Assembly (NCBI GenBank): GCA_903906365.1
Contig: CAIVKC010000030.1
Span: 1 to 64,000 of the forward strand
Direction of reading: 5' to 3'
DNA: 64,000 bases
From: an uncultured Bacteroidota bacterium
GTDB taxonomy: Bacteria > Bacteroidota > Bacteroidia > Chitinophagales > Chitinophagaceae
Shown here: one piece after another, positions 34,843 through 42,776 of the stretch
How positions within the stretch are numbered: position 1 is the first letter of the stretch
Layout: every line of letters starts with the position of its first letter
Program-made: the position numbers and the translations under genes
The notes under the pieces: model-generated
Told to the model about the DNA's origin: nothing
Database searches by the model: none
The model's input: only the letters and a program-made list of their open reading frames with translations

Positions 34843-35388
34843 ATGAAGACCTTGAAACCATTGTATGTGCTTTTTTTTGCTGTGATGCTTTTAATCGCGG
34901 CCTGTTCAAAGACCGGCCCGGCCGGGGCGAGCGGTGCGCCGGGGCCGCAGGGCCCAGCAGGACCCGATAGTGTCCTGCATGCTGCCTGGATAACCTTGCA
35001 AATGAGTTTTGACAGCGTCCAGTCCTCCACGGGGGATTCTGTCTTTTCCCAGATCCTGCCTGCAGGATCGATTACCCAGCAGATTCTGGACAGCGGACTG
35101 GTTTTGACCTATCTGTCTTACGTGGATTCTACCGGTTCCACCCAGGTGGTCAATGCGGCCCCTTATTTTAACCCGGAATTATTCCAGGTGGGCTCCATCA
35201 GCCTGACCTCTTATATTGTCAACTGGAGCGGTGCCAGTTACCGCTATATCATCGTTCCCGGTTCGCTGTTTGTGAATAATTGCGTAACCATTGGTGGCAA
35301 GACCTATACGCGCCAGCAGCTCAGGACCATGGACTACCAGCATGCGGGTTCCCTGTTTTCCCTAATGGAAGTCAGGAGCAATAATTAA
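34843..35388 (+). CDS. Lipoprotein with collagen-like Gly-X-Y stretch
   Basis: A 181-residue surface or periplasmic lipoprotein (lipidated cysteine 21 in LLIAAC). Immediately after the signal comes a run of Gly-X-Y triplets, GPAGASGAPGPQGPAGPD, the sequence type of collagen triple helices. The remaining 140 residues (MSFDSVQSSTGDSVFSQILP, TSYIVNWSGASYRYIIVPG) are beta-rich and resemble a family of uncharacterised Bacteroidota lipoproteins with the same short collagen stub. The stub is only about six triplets and may act as a trimerising or spacer segment. It is followed by a clear terminator. Confidence 0.8.
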   Translation: MKTLKPLYVLFFAVMLLIAACSKTGPAGASGAPGPQGPAGPDSVLHAAWITLQMSFDSVQSSTGDSVFSQILPAGSITQQILDSGLVLTYLSYVDSTGSTQVVNAAPYFNPELFQVGSISLTSYIVNWSGASYRYIIVPGSLFVNNCVTIGGKTYTRQQLRTMDYQHAGSLFSLMEVRSNN

Positions 35389-35443
35389 GTGCATGGGCCT
35401 GACTAAGGCGGACCCCAGGCCTTCTTGGCACTGGACGAAAAGA

Positions 35444-35466
35444 CCGGAACCTGTGTTCCGGTTTTT
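35444..35466 (+). terminator. Intrinsic terminator of the collagen-like lipoprotein gene
   Basis: CCGGAAC (35444-35450) and GTTCCGG (35455-35461) form a 7-base-pair stem around CTGT, followed by TTTTT on the plus strand. It lies 55 bases after the stop. Confidence 0.85.
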
Positions 35467-35515
35467 GCATGCCCGTTTACAAATGGCTTATTTGGCCTAT
35501 AAGTGCAGGGAAAGT

Positions 35516-35728
35516 CTAACGGGATTTGGTTTCTGCGGACCTGTCCTTATAGTAATTGGCCAGCAGTCTGATCACCGACAGGAAGGCTCCGAGCAGGGCC
35601 ATGACAAGAATAATATTGAGTTTTTTAAAATGGTCTGAGGCATAGAAAAGCAACAGGACCCCTGCAAGGAAAGTCAGAATGAACCAAATGACTGCTTTTT
35701 TGGATGGGTGGAGAAACCAGTTGTCCAT
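35516..35728 (-). CDS. Small two-span membrane protein
   Basis: A 70-residue protein with two hydrophobic segments (AVIWFILTFLAGVLLLFYAS and NIILVMALLGAFLSVIRLLA) and short charged ends (FLHPSKKAV, NYYKDRSAETKSR). The regular pattern argues for a real protein. No family function is recognised. It runs towards the terminator of the preceding plus-strand gene. Confidence 0.65.
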   Translation of the reverse strand: MDNWFLHPSKKAVIWFILTFLAGVLLLFYASDHFKKLNIILVMALLGAFLSVIRLLANYYKDRSAETKSR

Positions 35729-35819
35729 GTATAAGTGAATTTAAGGGCCTGAATATAGGTCAATTTCTCCGCTTATGGGCCGTCGTTGGAAGGCCATCTG
35801 CGGTTTATCACAGAAGGGG

Positions 35820-35827
35820 TAACTTTG
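35820..35827 (+). promoter_or_regulatory. TAnnTTTG promoter element
   Basis: TAACTTTG is an exact match to the Bacteroidota housekeeping -7 element and lies 57 bases before the start of the next gene. No clear TTTG was found at -33. Confidence 0.5.
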
Positions 35828-35884
35828 ACAATAACTGCCAGCCTGGGGCTGGCCTATTGATGAAAACTAACAAAAAGCCATACC

Positions 35885-36136
35885 ATGACCGAGGACTTTA
35901 TCCTGGACATAAATTATAAAGGGGAAGACCGCGCCTACAAGGCCAACCTGATATTGCAAGGATATAGCCACCGGTTCAGGGTGCTGGCCGAAGGACGGGA
36001 GATCTTTTTTGAACCGGATGAGCAAGGGGGGTACCGGGCAGTGCAGATGCCCGGACAGGATCCGAAGGAAATGGAAAAAATCGACCGTAACCTGCTCGCC
36101 CTGCTGGGTGAAAGGATCACCTCCATATTAGCCTGA
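35885..36136 (+). CDS. Small conserved hypothetical protein
   Basis: An 83-residue soluble acidic protein (MTEDFILDINYKGEDRAYKA) with a likely beta-rich first half (KANLILQGYSHRFRVLAEGR, EIFFEPDEQGGYRAV) and a C-terminal helix (KIDRNLLALLGERITSIL). Small Bacteroidota proteins with this FDIxYxGxxxxxxA opening are common and uncharacterised. An exact -7 promoter element precedes it. Confidence 0.7.
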   Translation: MTEDFILDINYKGEDRAYKANLILQGYSHRFRVLAEGREIFFEPDEQGGYRAVQMPGQDPKEMEKIDRNLLALLGERITSILA

Positions 36137-36188
36137 AAGGGCTGTTTGGAAATAAATTTGGTTTTAGTGAGACACGCTAAAAAAATAA

Positions 36189-36345
36189 GGAAGGCACAAC
36201 CCGACTGGATATGGATTTGGATTTTAATACTGGACTGGACGGTTCAGGATCTGGTTGCTTATGGTTTTGGGCTTCCCCGTGGAACGGGCCCCGGATTGTG
36301 CCTTCCGGTTTCTCAGGGTATGGATTTTCAAAGAACGGGGACGGA
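36189..36345. repeat. Dispersed relative of the 223-bp repeat family
   Basis: GGAAGGCACAA (36189-36199) is the exact reverse complement of TTGTGCCTTCC (36296-36306), 96 bases apart. The right arm is followed by CGGTTTCTCAGGGTATGGATTTT, the counterpart of CGGTTCTCATGGTGATTGGATGG-type sequence in the array at 2587-3160. Arms, order and trailing block correspond while the middle differs, so this is a fourth, remote copy of the same element family. Confidence 0.75.
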
Positions 36346-36576
36346 TTAATTATTCAATCTGATTTTAGAGCCATTCGATTCGATGATTGCTTTCTGGTAT
36401 CAAAGTAACGACCATAAAGATCCCTGTCAAATAGTAGATGCTCTCAAAAGGTTGTGGCGCCAATGAAGATCGGATGTAGTTACAGGACCACAGCCATGGA
36501 GGCCAGCCTCTAAACACCGTTACACAATTACCATTACAGTTCTTCCCCAGGCCGGCTTGCCTCCTCCTGCCGCTGA

Positions 36577-36942
36577 TACAACAACCCTTTTGGACAAGCG
36601 CCTAATGCCCTGTTTTTAACATATGAGAACAAACAGCTACGGCTGGGCCTCCTGTTTTGCAGCCTGCTTCCCCTGATTGGTCTGCTCAGCAATGAGGATT
36701 ACAACAATCCCAATTGCCAGGGCCTGCTGGTATCCTGGCTGTTGGTGGCGGTATTCCTGTTTATGATTTGGCTGGTCAACCTTTATTTGGCAGGGTCCCT
36801 CCGGGCTTCCGGTCCATGGCGGCGGGCCTTGAATTACCTGCTTCCCAACCTGGCCGATGAACTGAGATTCGAAATTGGCAGCCAGGTGAAAATAACCTCG
36901 CCGGAGGCCAGCAGCAGCGGGAGGCCATTGCCCGTGCCATGA
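36577..36942 (+). pseudogene. Membrane protein remnant without start codon
   Basis: After a stop at 36574 a frame runs without an early ATG: it reads through YENKQLRLGLLFCSLLPLIG, then LLVSWLLVAVFLFMIWLVNL, YLAGSLRASGPWRRALNYLL and PNLADELRFEIG. This looks like the N-terminal two-span membrane part of a signalling protein, possibly a LytS- or LytTR-type regulator, but the family is not certain. Past about 36890 the DNA encodes an ABC ATPase in another frame, so this protein is truncated by a junction. No intact start is visible. Confidence 0.5.
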
Positions 36943-37112
36943 TCATCGATCCGATTGTGATCATGGGGGACGAACCCAAGGTAAACCCGAACACCAGCAA
37001 TACCCGCATCGTATTTGACATATTCAGGCAGCTGACCCGGGAAAAGGGCCAAACCATCATAACGGTCACCCATGATGACGATTTTGCGCGCAACTGCGAC
37101 CGCGTCATCTAA
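36861..37112 (+). pseudogene. ABC transporter ATPase fragment (LolD/MacB-like)
   Basis: In the +1-shifted frame relative to the membrane remnant, DNA from 36897 reads LAGGQQQREAIARAMIIDP (signature motif plus following helix), IVIMGDEP (Walker B), then DIFRQLTREKGQTIITVTH (switch histidine) and DDDFARNCDRVI before a stop. The Walker A half of the domain is missing. The D-loop region, normally TGNLDS, reads KVNPNTS. It is the 3' remnant of a LolD or MacB-type ATPase joined to unrelated upstream DNA. Confidence 0.8.
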
Positions 37113-37348
37113 CTCAGTGACGAAGAGATGCTTCCTTCTAGGCATGGATCGGATACTGGGGTACCCGGGATGTGCCCCCCCCGGCGCAAACCGCGGTTTG
37201 AACTGGGGGGCTGCCAGGTCTTGTCCATTCCCGGGAGAATATGCCTAACTTCAGGCCAGTCCGGTGCACATGGACCGGGCATCCCCTGGAAGGCTGGCAA
37301 AGACCCAAAGGGCCCTGATTCAACTAAACCATTCTTTCACCTGTTTTT

Positions 37349-37966
37349 ATGGAAGAAACCAACTTCAACCCAGAAAAGGAAACAACCCGGCTGGAAGCTT
37401 TCAGTGACGGGGTATTTGCCGTTGCCATCACACTGCTTGCCCTGGAAATTGCCATTCCCCGGGGCGTACCTGAAAACAACCAGGCCCTTCGGGAGGCGAT
37501 TTTCTCCCAGTGGACCAGGTACCTGGCCTATTTTAACAGCTTTGCCACCGTTTTGCTCATGTGGATGGCCCACCACAGCATATTTAGGATCATTCGCCGC
37601 ACGAGCGGCCGGCTTATGCTGGCCAACGGCTTATTGCTGCTGGTTATCGTGCTGGTGCCTTTCCCCACCAAAACGATGGGCGAGTTCATCAATACCCCGG
37701 CCAGAGATACGGCGGTCCAGTTTTATACCGGCTATTTTATTTTGGTCAGCATTACTTTTAACCTGTTGATATGGGTGGTCTCTCGCAACCGGGATATCCT
37801 CTCTTTGGGGGTGACCCGGCAACAAACCAGGCGGCTGCAGCTGCTCCAGCTGCGGGGCCTTTTTTTCAACGGGCTGATTTTTGCGGTGGCTTTTTTTAAT
37901 GCCTGGGTGGCCCTGGCCATGAGTATTGCGACCTGGGTTTTTTGGGCCATTCTTATCCGCGATTGA
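37349..37966 (+). CDS. TMEM175-family (DUF1211) potassium channel-like protein
   Basis: A 205-residue six-helix membrane protein of the bacterial TMEM175 family. The defining RLEAFSDGVFAVAITLLALE at about 14-33 lies in the pore-lining first helix, where the FSDG motif lines the pore. Further features are RYLAYFNSFATVLLMWMAHH, which ends in the conserved WxxHH block, and hydrophobic helices at 90-110, 125-145 and 165-200. These channels conduct potassium or protons. The gene stands alone after a pseudogene stretch. It is complete. Confidence 0.9.
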   Translation: MEETNFNPEKETTRLEAFSDGVFAVAITLLALEIAIPRGVPENNQALREAIFSQWTRYLAYFNSFATVLLMWMAHHSIFRIIRRTSGRLMLANGLLLLVIVLVPFPTKTMGEFINTPARDTAVQFYTGYFILVSITFNLLIWVVSRNRDILSLGVTRQQTRRLQLLQLRGLFFNGLIFAVAFFNAWVALAMSIATWVFWAILIRD

Positions 37967-38027
37967 TGATTTCTTCGGGTCAACTTCTGATTGGTGATGG
38001 CAGCGGGTCTGCCATATCATGGCTGGC

Positions 38028-38462
38028 TTAGGGTTTGCGCTGGCTCATGTCCCTGAAACGCTTGAGGTCCGCCAGGTCGCTGGCAGAAAGGATCTCGTTG
38101 TTATCATATTTGGTCTTCAGGAAAAGGACCCGTTTGTGATGGGGAAATTTCTGGAGAATTTCGGTTATCCAGACACCGGTGTTTTCATCTTTTTCAAATA
38201 AGGGTTTGGCAGCGGGCTTCTCCGATTTATAACGGGTAGGCATTTTTTTGATGATCGCCTCAATGGTGGCAAGCTTACCGGGTGGAATATGGGGAATCTT
38301 GGAGGCTTTGCCATAAAGTCCCTGCAGCTGTTTTTTGCTTAAACTCCCCCTTTGCAGGTATTGCTTATAGAGGCTGATTACAAAAGAAGATACCGGGTAG
38401 GCCAGGATGCATTCTTCCAGAATTTCATTGATGATGTCAAGGCGTGGTTTGGAGGGTTGCAT
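38028..38462 (-). CDS. Conserved hypothetical protein of mobile-element type
   Basis: A 144-residue helical, basic protein from the ATG at 38462 (MQPSKPRLDIINEILEE). Pattern: SSFVISLYKQYLQRGSLSKK, LQGLYGKASKIPHIPPGKLA, TIEAIIKKMPTRYKSEKP and FEKDENTGVWITEILQKFPH. It is conserved in Bacteroidota element-associated regions as I recall it, but no function is known. It is downstream of the zinc-ribbon gene on the same strand, separated by 39 bases, so the two are likely cotranscribed. Confidence 0.65.
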   Translation of the reverse strand: MQPSKPRLDIINEILEECILAYPVSSFVISLYKQYLQRGSLSKKQLQGLYGKASKIPHIPPGKLATIEAIIKKMPTRYKSEKPAAKPLFEKDENTGVWITEILQKFPHHKRVLFLKTKYDNNEILSASDLADLKRFRDMSQRKP

Positions 38463-38501
38463 AATTTCTGCCGTATCCCGCAAAAATAGGGAATGAGAAC
38501 C

Positions 38502-38918
38502 TTAACCCGTGCGGGAATCATGGGCTCCCGGGGCTGGCCTCCCGGATTCCTTGAAAGCTTTGATAATCTGGTAACGACCGTTTTCCACCTCCCGGTAACC
38601 ATAATCATAGCAAAAGGTAAATATATGCTGCTTTAGCCGGGTGGTTACATAATGGGTATGGTAGTAAAACTCAAAACCGGCCTTAAGCAGCTGATCCCGC
38701 TCAATCAATGCATCGGGCCTCCCCTGCCCGAAAAGTCTGATCAGCACCCTCCTGTTCTTTTTCAACTGCAGGTCTATTTTTCGGATCTCCCCTAGTTCAG
38801 AAAGTTTTTCCTGGTTGTGAAACAGGTTCTTGCACCCTTCATCACAGAACTTCTTGTCCGGTCTCCCTCGGGTGATTTGCTTTCCGCACTGCCGGCAGAT
38901 ATGTGATGCCGTGGTCAT
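38502..38918 (-). CDS. Zinc-ribbon protein
   Basis: A 138-residue protein. The N-terminus carries a four-cysteine zinc ribbon: C8-x2-C11 (CRQCGK) and CDEGC at about 25-29, followed by the conserved KNLFHN. The rest is basic and helical: KNRRVLIRLFGQGRPDALIE, then TTRLKQHIFTFCYDYGYREV. Small proteins of this type are frequent in Bacteroidota mobile regions and may bind nucleic acid. The gene is divergent from ssb, and an extended palindrome lies between the two starts. Confidence 0.72.
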   Translation of the reverse strand: MTTASHICRQCGKQITRGRPDKKFCDEGCKNLFHNQEKLSELGEIRKIDLQLKKNRRVLIRLFGQGRPDALIERDQLLKAGFEFYYHTHYVTTRLKQHIFTFCYDYGYREVENGRYQIIKAFKESGRPAPGAHDSRTG

Positions 38919-38940
38919 ACCCTAAATTAAAAAAATATCC

Positions 38941-38981
38941 GTGTACACCCGTTTATAAAACGCTTTTATACATATATACAC
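38941..38981. promoter_or_regulatory. Extended palindrome between divergent zinc-ribbon and ssb genes
   Basis: TATAAAA-cgc-TTTTATA (38954-38970) is a perfect dyad. A second dyad GTGTA (38941-38945) / TACAC (38977-38981) surrounds it with almost the same centre. The 143-base divergent region must contain both promoters, so this is a good operator candidate for a dimeric repressor of the element. Confidence 0.5.
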
Positions 38982-39060
38982 TTGTAAAAAACGAGACTGT
39001 CTTTTAGGCATTTTTATTTTCGTCATCCACCCAATGCCTAACCATTACAAAGAAACAGTC

Positions 39061-39393
39061 ATGAATAACAAGCAACAGCGTTTAATCGGTTATGTGGGAG
39101 CAGATCCCCAGATAAAAGTGCTCGAGAACGGTATTAAAAGAGGCGGCTTTCCACTTAGGACCCACCAAATCCTCCGCCCAGGTGGACCTGTCAGACTTGC
39201 TGCGGTGGTTTGGCATGAAGTGGTGGCCTGGGGTCCGCTGGCAGCGAAGGTCCAGAGCGCCCTGTCTGTGGGGAGCCATATCCTGGTCAGCGGCCGTTTG
39301 GCCCATCGTTGTTTGCCCGAAAAGGACCCCAAAGCGGGCAGCCTCCCCCAAATAAATGCCGATAAGATTATTACCCTGGACCGGATCTGGTGA
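39061..39393 (+). CDS. ssb: Single-stranded DNA-binding protein
   Basis: A 110-residue OB-fold protein of the SSB family, start at the ATG at 39061 (MNNKQQRLIGYVGADPQIKV); the frame extends to 39034 without benefit. Family features are GYVGADPQIKVLENG, VVWHEVVAWGPLAAKVQSAL and VGSHILVSGRLAHR. The acidic C-terminal tail of housekeeping SSB (DDDIPF) is absent, as in plasmid- and element-borne versions. It would protect single strands during transfer. The ardC gene follows after 70 bases. Confidence 0.85.
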   Translation: MNNKQQRLIGYVGADPQIKVLENGIKRGGFPLRTHQILRPGGPVRLAAVVWHEVVAWGPLAAKVQSALSVGSHILVSGRLAHRCLPEKDPKAGSLPQINADKIITLDRIW

Positions 39394-39464
39394 AGGGAAA
39401 CTTCCCTGACGCTTCTGTACACTCATTGGGGTAGGATTTCAAATTCCAATTAAAAAAATAATAT

Positions 39465-40382
39465 ATGAATACCATTTATTCTCATCCGCTGGCGGATGCC
39501 TATCAGCAGGAATTGGATTATGTCATCAGCCAGCTGGCACAAGGGGAGATCCCCTGGAAAAAAAGCTGGCAGCCAATGGGGCTGCCCCAAAACTACCTTA
39601 CCGGCCACCGCTATAGCGGATGGAATCTGTGTATGCTCCTTTTTGTCATGCGGCGGGAAGCTTACCGGAGTCCCGGTTTTCTCACCTTCCTGCAGGCCCG
39701 TGAAATGGGCGGGTGCGTAAAACGGGGTCAGAAGGGATACCAGGTTGTATATTGGATGGAAGTGGAAAAGGAGCCTGATACCAAAAACAGCGGGCGGTCA
39801 AATACCATCCGGGTAGGTAAACGGCATACTATTTTCAACGTTGACCAGGTGGATGGAATTACTTTGGAGCAGGAGGTTCTCCTGCCCCCCGGACCTGATG
39901 AAAAATTGCGGCGCTGCGCGCAAATAATAGACTCCCTGCAGCATGCCCCCCTTATTCGGTTTGGCGGCGACAGGGCCTGCTATGATTTTGTTTCTGACTC
40001 TATTATAATGCCCCACCCAAAGCGGTTTATCAGTGAAGAAGCCTTTTATGCCACGCTGTTTCATGAACTGGCACACAGTACCGGACATCCCGACAGGCTT
40101 GGACGACCGGAACTGGCGGGTTCAGATGGTTTTGGCAAACCGCTTTACAGCCAGGAGGAGCTGACCGCAGAACTGACTGCTGCCTTTTTGTGTGCACATT
40201 GCGGAATTGAGCAGCAAACCAGAATGAACAGCGCAGCCTACATCCAGTCCTGGCTAAGGGCCCTTCAGGATGACAGGCGTTTACTGCTGCGGTCAGCCAT
40301 GCAGGCGCAGGCTGCAGCCGATTACCTGCTTGGTATCAAGCCGGTGGGTGATGACAGCGGGGTGGAAGTAAATGGCCATTAA
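39465..40382 (+). CDS. ArdC-family antirestriction protein
   Basis: A 305-residue protein with two parts. The N-terminal ssDNA-binding ArdC domain carries LAQGEIPWKKSWQPMGLPQN, YLTGHRYSGWNLCMLLF, GFLTFLQAREMGGCVKRGQK and GYQVVYW. The C-terminal zincin-like metallopeptidase domain (about 180-300) holds HELAHSTGH at 200-208, an HExxH-type zinc site. ArdC proteins protect incoming single-stranded element DNA from restriction and are typical of plasmids and conjugative elements. Position between ssb and the primase/coupling-protein genes fits that role. No mutation in the metal site was seen. Confidence 0.92.
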   Translation: MNTIYSHPLADAYQQELDYVISQLAQGEIPWKKSWQPMGLPQNYLTGHRYSGWNLCMLLFVMRREAYRSPGFLTFLQAREMGGCVKRGQKGYQVVYWMEVEKEPDTKNSGRSNTIRVGKRHTIFNVDQVDGITLEQEVLLPPGPDEKLRRCAQIIDSLQHAPLIRFGGDRACYDFVSDSIIMPHPKRFISEEAFYATLFHELAHSTGHPDRLGRPELAGSDGFGKPLYSQEELTAELTAAFLCAHCGIEQQTRMNSAAYIQSWLRALQDDRRLLLRSAMQAQAAADYLLGIKPVGDDSGVEVNGH

Positions 40383-40479
40383 CTGCCATACCCCAGTTAG
40401 ATCAATAAAAGGCCCAAAGCAAACAATAAAAAGCAGGGACGAAGACGCCGATGCGGAGGTTCGCTAAAATCTGCAGACT

Positions 40480-40514
40480 ATTATAACCAGGAGCATGGCT
40501 GCCCTGGTTATAAT
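40480..40514. repeat. Perfect 12-base inverted repeat
   Basis: ATTATAACCAGG (40480-40491) and CCTGGTTATAAT (40503-40514) with an 11-base spacer, lying between the convergent ardC and SPFH genes. No T run adjoins it. It could be a stem-loop ending both convergent transcripts, or a protein-binding site. Confidence 0.7.
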
Positions 40515-40577
40515 GATTACTGCTGGGATATCCGGCGGGCGGCAACAATTTACCGGGATCCTGGAAGGACAACCCTG

Positions 40578-41432
40578 TTATTTGTCAGCAGTATTATTGA
40601 CCAAAATTGATTTTCCATCGGTGATCAGGATTTTTGCGTTCGGGGACTTTACCAGTTCTTTGGTGATTTCAATACTTTTGAATTTAAGGAACCTATCAGT
40701 TAGGGAGTTGTTGATGATATTTTGATAGTCCTTAATGGCATGTGCATCAATTTGCATCATGGTGGAATCATTTCTTTGTTTTTCAAGGGCAAACTTTAGT
40801 TCCTTTTCCTTGCTTTCAATCTCAAAATCCTCCTGTTCCCGTTTTGTTTGTAGCTCCAACTTGGTCTGTTTGGCTATTTGTTCGGCTTTGGCCTTGTTTT
40901 CAATGGCGTGAAGCACCTCCGCCGGCATATCGATGTCTTTTACCAGGACATCATCCAGTATGATCCCGTAGGCTGAAATCGCGGCCCTTAATTTTTCTTC
41001 AATATTATTTTCTATGGTTTCCCTTTCATTCAGTAATTCAATGGCCGTGTATTTCATTGTATACTCCCTTACGATGGCCATAAAATTATTAATGATAATT
41101 TTTTTCCCGTAATCAAGACCAACATTGGTGTAAATGGCAGGAGCCGCATCGGGTTTTATATGATACAAGACCGTCAGATCCACCTTTACTTCAAGTCCTT
41201 CCTTGGTGGGCGGACTCATGACCGCGGAAAATTCATTGATGCGCGTATCGAGTTTACAGATTCTAGATGTGAAGGGATTGTAATGATAACGGCCCTGGGT
41301 TAAAATTCCGGGTTCCATCTTTCCTTTTCTGATTTTGAAACCCACTTCTCCGGGATAAATGTTTTTGCATCCGGAGATGCCCATGGATGCGATTAATATC
41401 ATAAACAGGGGCAGTGGTATGTTATTGGCCAT
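40578..41432 (-). CDS. SPFH/Band 7 (prohibitin-like) lipoprotein, second copy
   Basis: A 284-residue paralogue of the SPFH lipoprotein at 6383: same signal length with lipidated cysteine 22 (GISGC), and the same start of the mature part, YPGEVGFKI. The SPFH domain includes VDLTVLYHIKPDAAPAIYTN, the segment GKKIIINNFMAIVREYTMKY and RAAISAYGIILDDVLVKDID, followed by a long charged helix at about 175-235 (ENKAKAEQIAKQTKLELQTK). It is encoded opposite to ardC and the primase, within the element's maintenance block. It may build a membrane-bound ring. A cargo or protective role is only inferred. Confidence 0.82.
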   Translation of the reverse strand: MANNIPLPLFMILIASMGISGCKNIYPGEVGFKIRKGKMEPGILTQGRYHYNPFTSRICKLDTRINEFSAVMSPPTKEGLEVKVDLTVLYHIKPDAAPAIYTNVGLDYGKKIIINNFMAIVREYTMKYTAIELLNERETIENNIEEKLRAAISAYGIILDDVLVKDIDMPAEVLHAIENKAKAEQIAKQTKLELQTKREQEDFEIESKEKELKFALEKQRNDSTMMQIDAHAIKDYQNIINNSLTDRFLKFKSIEITKELVKSPNAKILITDGKSILVNNTADK

Positions 41433-41876
41433 TTGACAGTTTTTTGATGAATGATGGACAAAATTTGCGTTTTGAAACAGGTTACGGCGTTAATACCCGG
41501 TTAAACGAGGTTATTAACAACCGGCTAACCAGCGACTAATCTGATCCTTATAATTTATATAAGGAACCAACCAGTTTAATTAAAAATTGTACTGCCCCAT
41601 CATCCATGCCTGCAGGTGATATAAGGTTTTAAGCCGATGGATTCAGGGCAGCTGTCCGCAGGCGGTAATCACCATGTTTATTGTTGTATTATGGCAAGGC
41701 CCCTGGCATTGACAGGGATGCAGGCTCGCCGTTACCGGGATATCAACAGGCAGCCAAGGAAATCCAACAGCAATTAACCGGAGCTCCTCTATTATATTTA
41801 AGCAGGTTCAGAAAAGAATTTCATTTTGGATTAAATTCATGATCCCGGTAAATGCAGTAAAGAAAAAGCGTGACCT
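41433..41876. other. Divergent intergenic region
   Basis: No gene supported between the SPFH gene (minus) and the primase gene (plus). Near 41490-41535 there are repeated GGTTA / TAACC elements (CCGGTTAAACGAGGTTATTAA, then AACCGGCTAACC) that could be regulatory. Confidence 0.4.
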
Positions 41877-42767
41877 ATGAAATCGGAAGCAACTTATCCC
41901 AATTGTCAGCAGGCCAGAGAGATGGATCTGGTGGATTATCTGTTTACCCTGGGTTTTCGGCCAACCCGCATCAGGAACTGGGACTACTGGTATATTTCGC
42001 CCTTCCGGGATGAAAAAACGGCTTCCTTTAAGATAAGCAGAAAGCATAACCTGTGGTACGATTACGGCATGGGCAAAGGCGGAAGCCTGATTGATTTTGG
42101 TATCCTTTTCCATGGTTGCTCCATCCCGGAATTTCTAAAAAGACTGCATGCTCCGCTGACATTGCCTCCGCAACCGACCATCCGCAGGGCAAAAGAGGTT
42201 TCTCCCATACAAATTGACCGTGTCCGCGCACTGGCTTCCCCTATGCTGATGGTCTACCTAAAACAGCGGAGGGTTTCTTTTGAAGTGGCCAGGAAATACT
42301 GCCGGGAGGTTTGTTTCACCCTCTACGAAAAAACCTATACGGCCATTGGTTTTAAAAATAGCGGCGGGGGTTATGAACTGCGCAATGCCTGGTTTAAGGG
42401 CGGCAATTCCCCCAAGACCCCCACGAGAATAGAAAACGGCAGCCCTTCGCTGGCCGTGTTTGAAGGGTTCTTCAATTTTCTTTCCTATAAGACCATTTAT
42501 AGGGAGCAGGGCGACCATGATATGGATTTTCTGGTGCTTAATTCAGCCTCCTTTTTTGAAAAGTGCCGGCCTTTTATGGACCGCTATGATTCCGTGCACC
42601 TTTATCTGGACCGGGACGGTACAGGTTTTAAATGCCGTGATCTGGCCCTGTCCTGGGGTGACCGGTACCGGGATGAAAGCCCATTGTATGCCGGGTATAA
42701 TGACCTCAATGAATGGGTCCAGCAGGTGGGTAAATCCCTGCGAAAGATCCGCAAAACGATTCCATAA
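41877..42767 (+). CDS. CHC2/Toprim DNA primase-like protein
   Basis: A 296-residue primase-type protein. The N-terminal part resembles the zinc-binding CHC2 region (DLVDYLFTLGFRPTRI, YWYISPFRDEKTASFKIS, LWYDYGMGKGGSLIDFGIL). From about 190 a Toprim domain follows: FEGFFNFLSY, with the catalytic glutamate 196, and HLYLDRDGTG, with the DxD metal motif at 245-247, then PLYAGYNDLNEW. The length suits mobile-element primases that start synthesis of the complementary strand after transfer. It is followed after 9 bases by the coupling protein gene, so they form one operon. Confidence 0.88.
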   Translation: MKSEATYPNCQQAREMDLVDYLFTLGFRPTRIRNWDYWYISPFRDEKTASFKISRKHNLWYDYGMGKGGSLIDFGILFHGCSIPEFLKRLHAPLTLPPQPTIRRAKEVSPIQIDRVRALASPMLMVYLKQRRVSFEVARKYCREVCFTLYEKTYTAIGFKNSGGGYELRNAWFKGGNSPKTPTRIENGSPSLAVFEGFFNFLSYKTIYREQGDHDMDFLVLNSASFFEKCRPFMDRYDSVHLYLDRDGTGFKCRDLALSWGDRYRDESPLYAGYNDLNEWVQQVGKSLRKIRKTIP

Positions 42768-42776
42768 GCAGTTATT

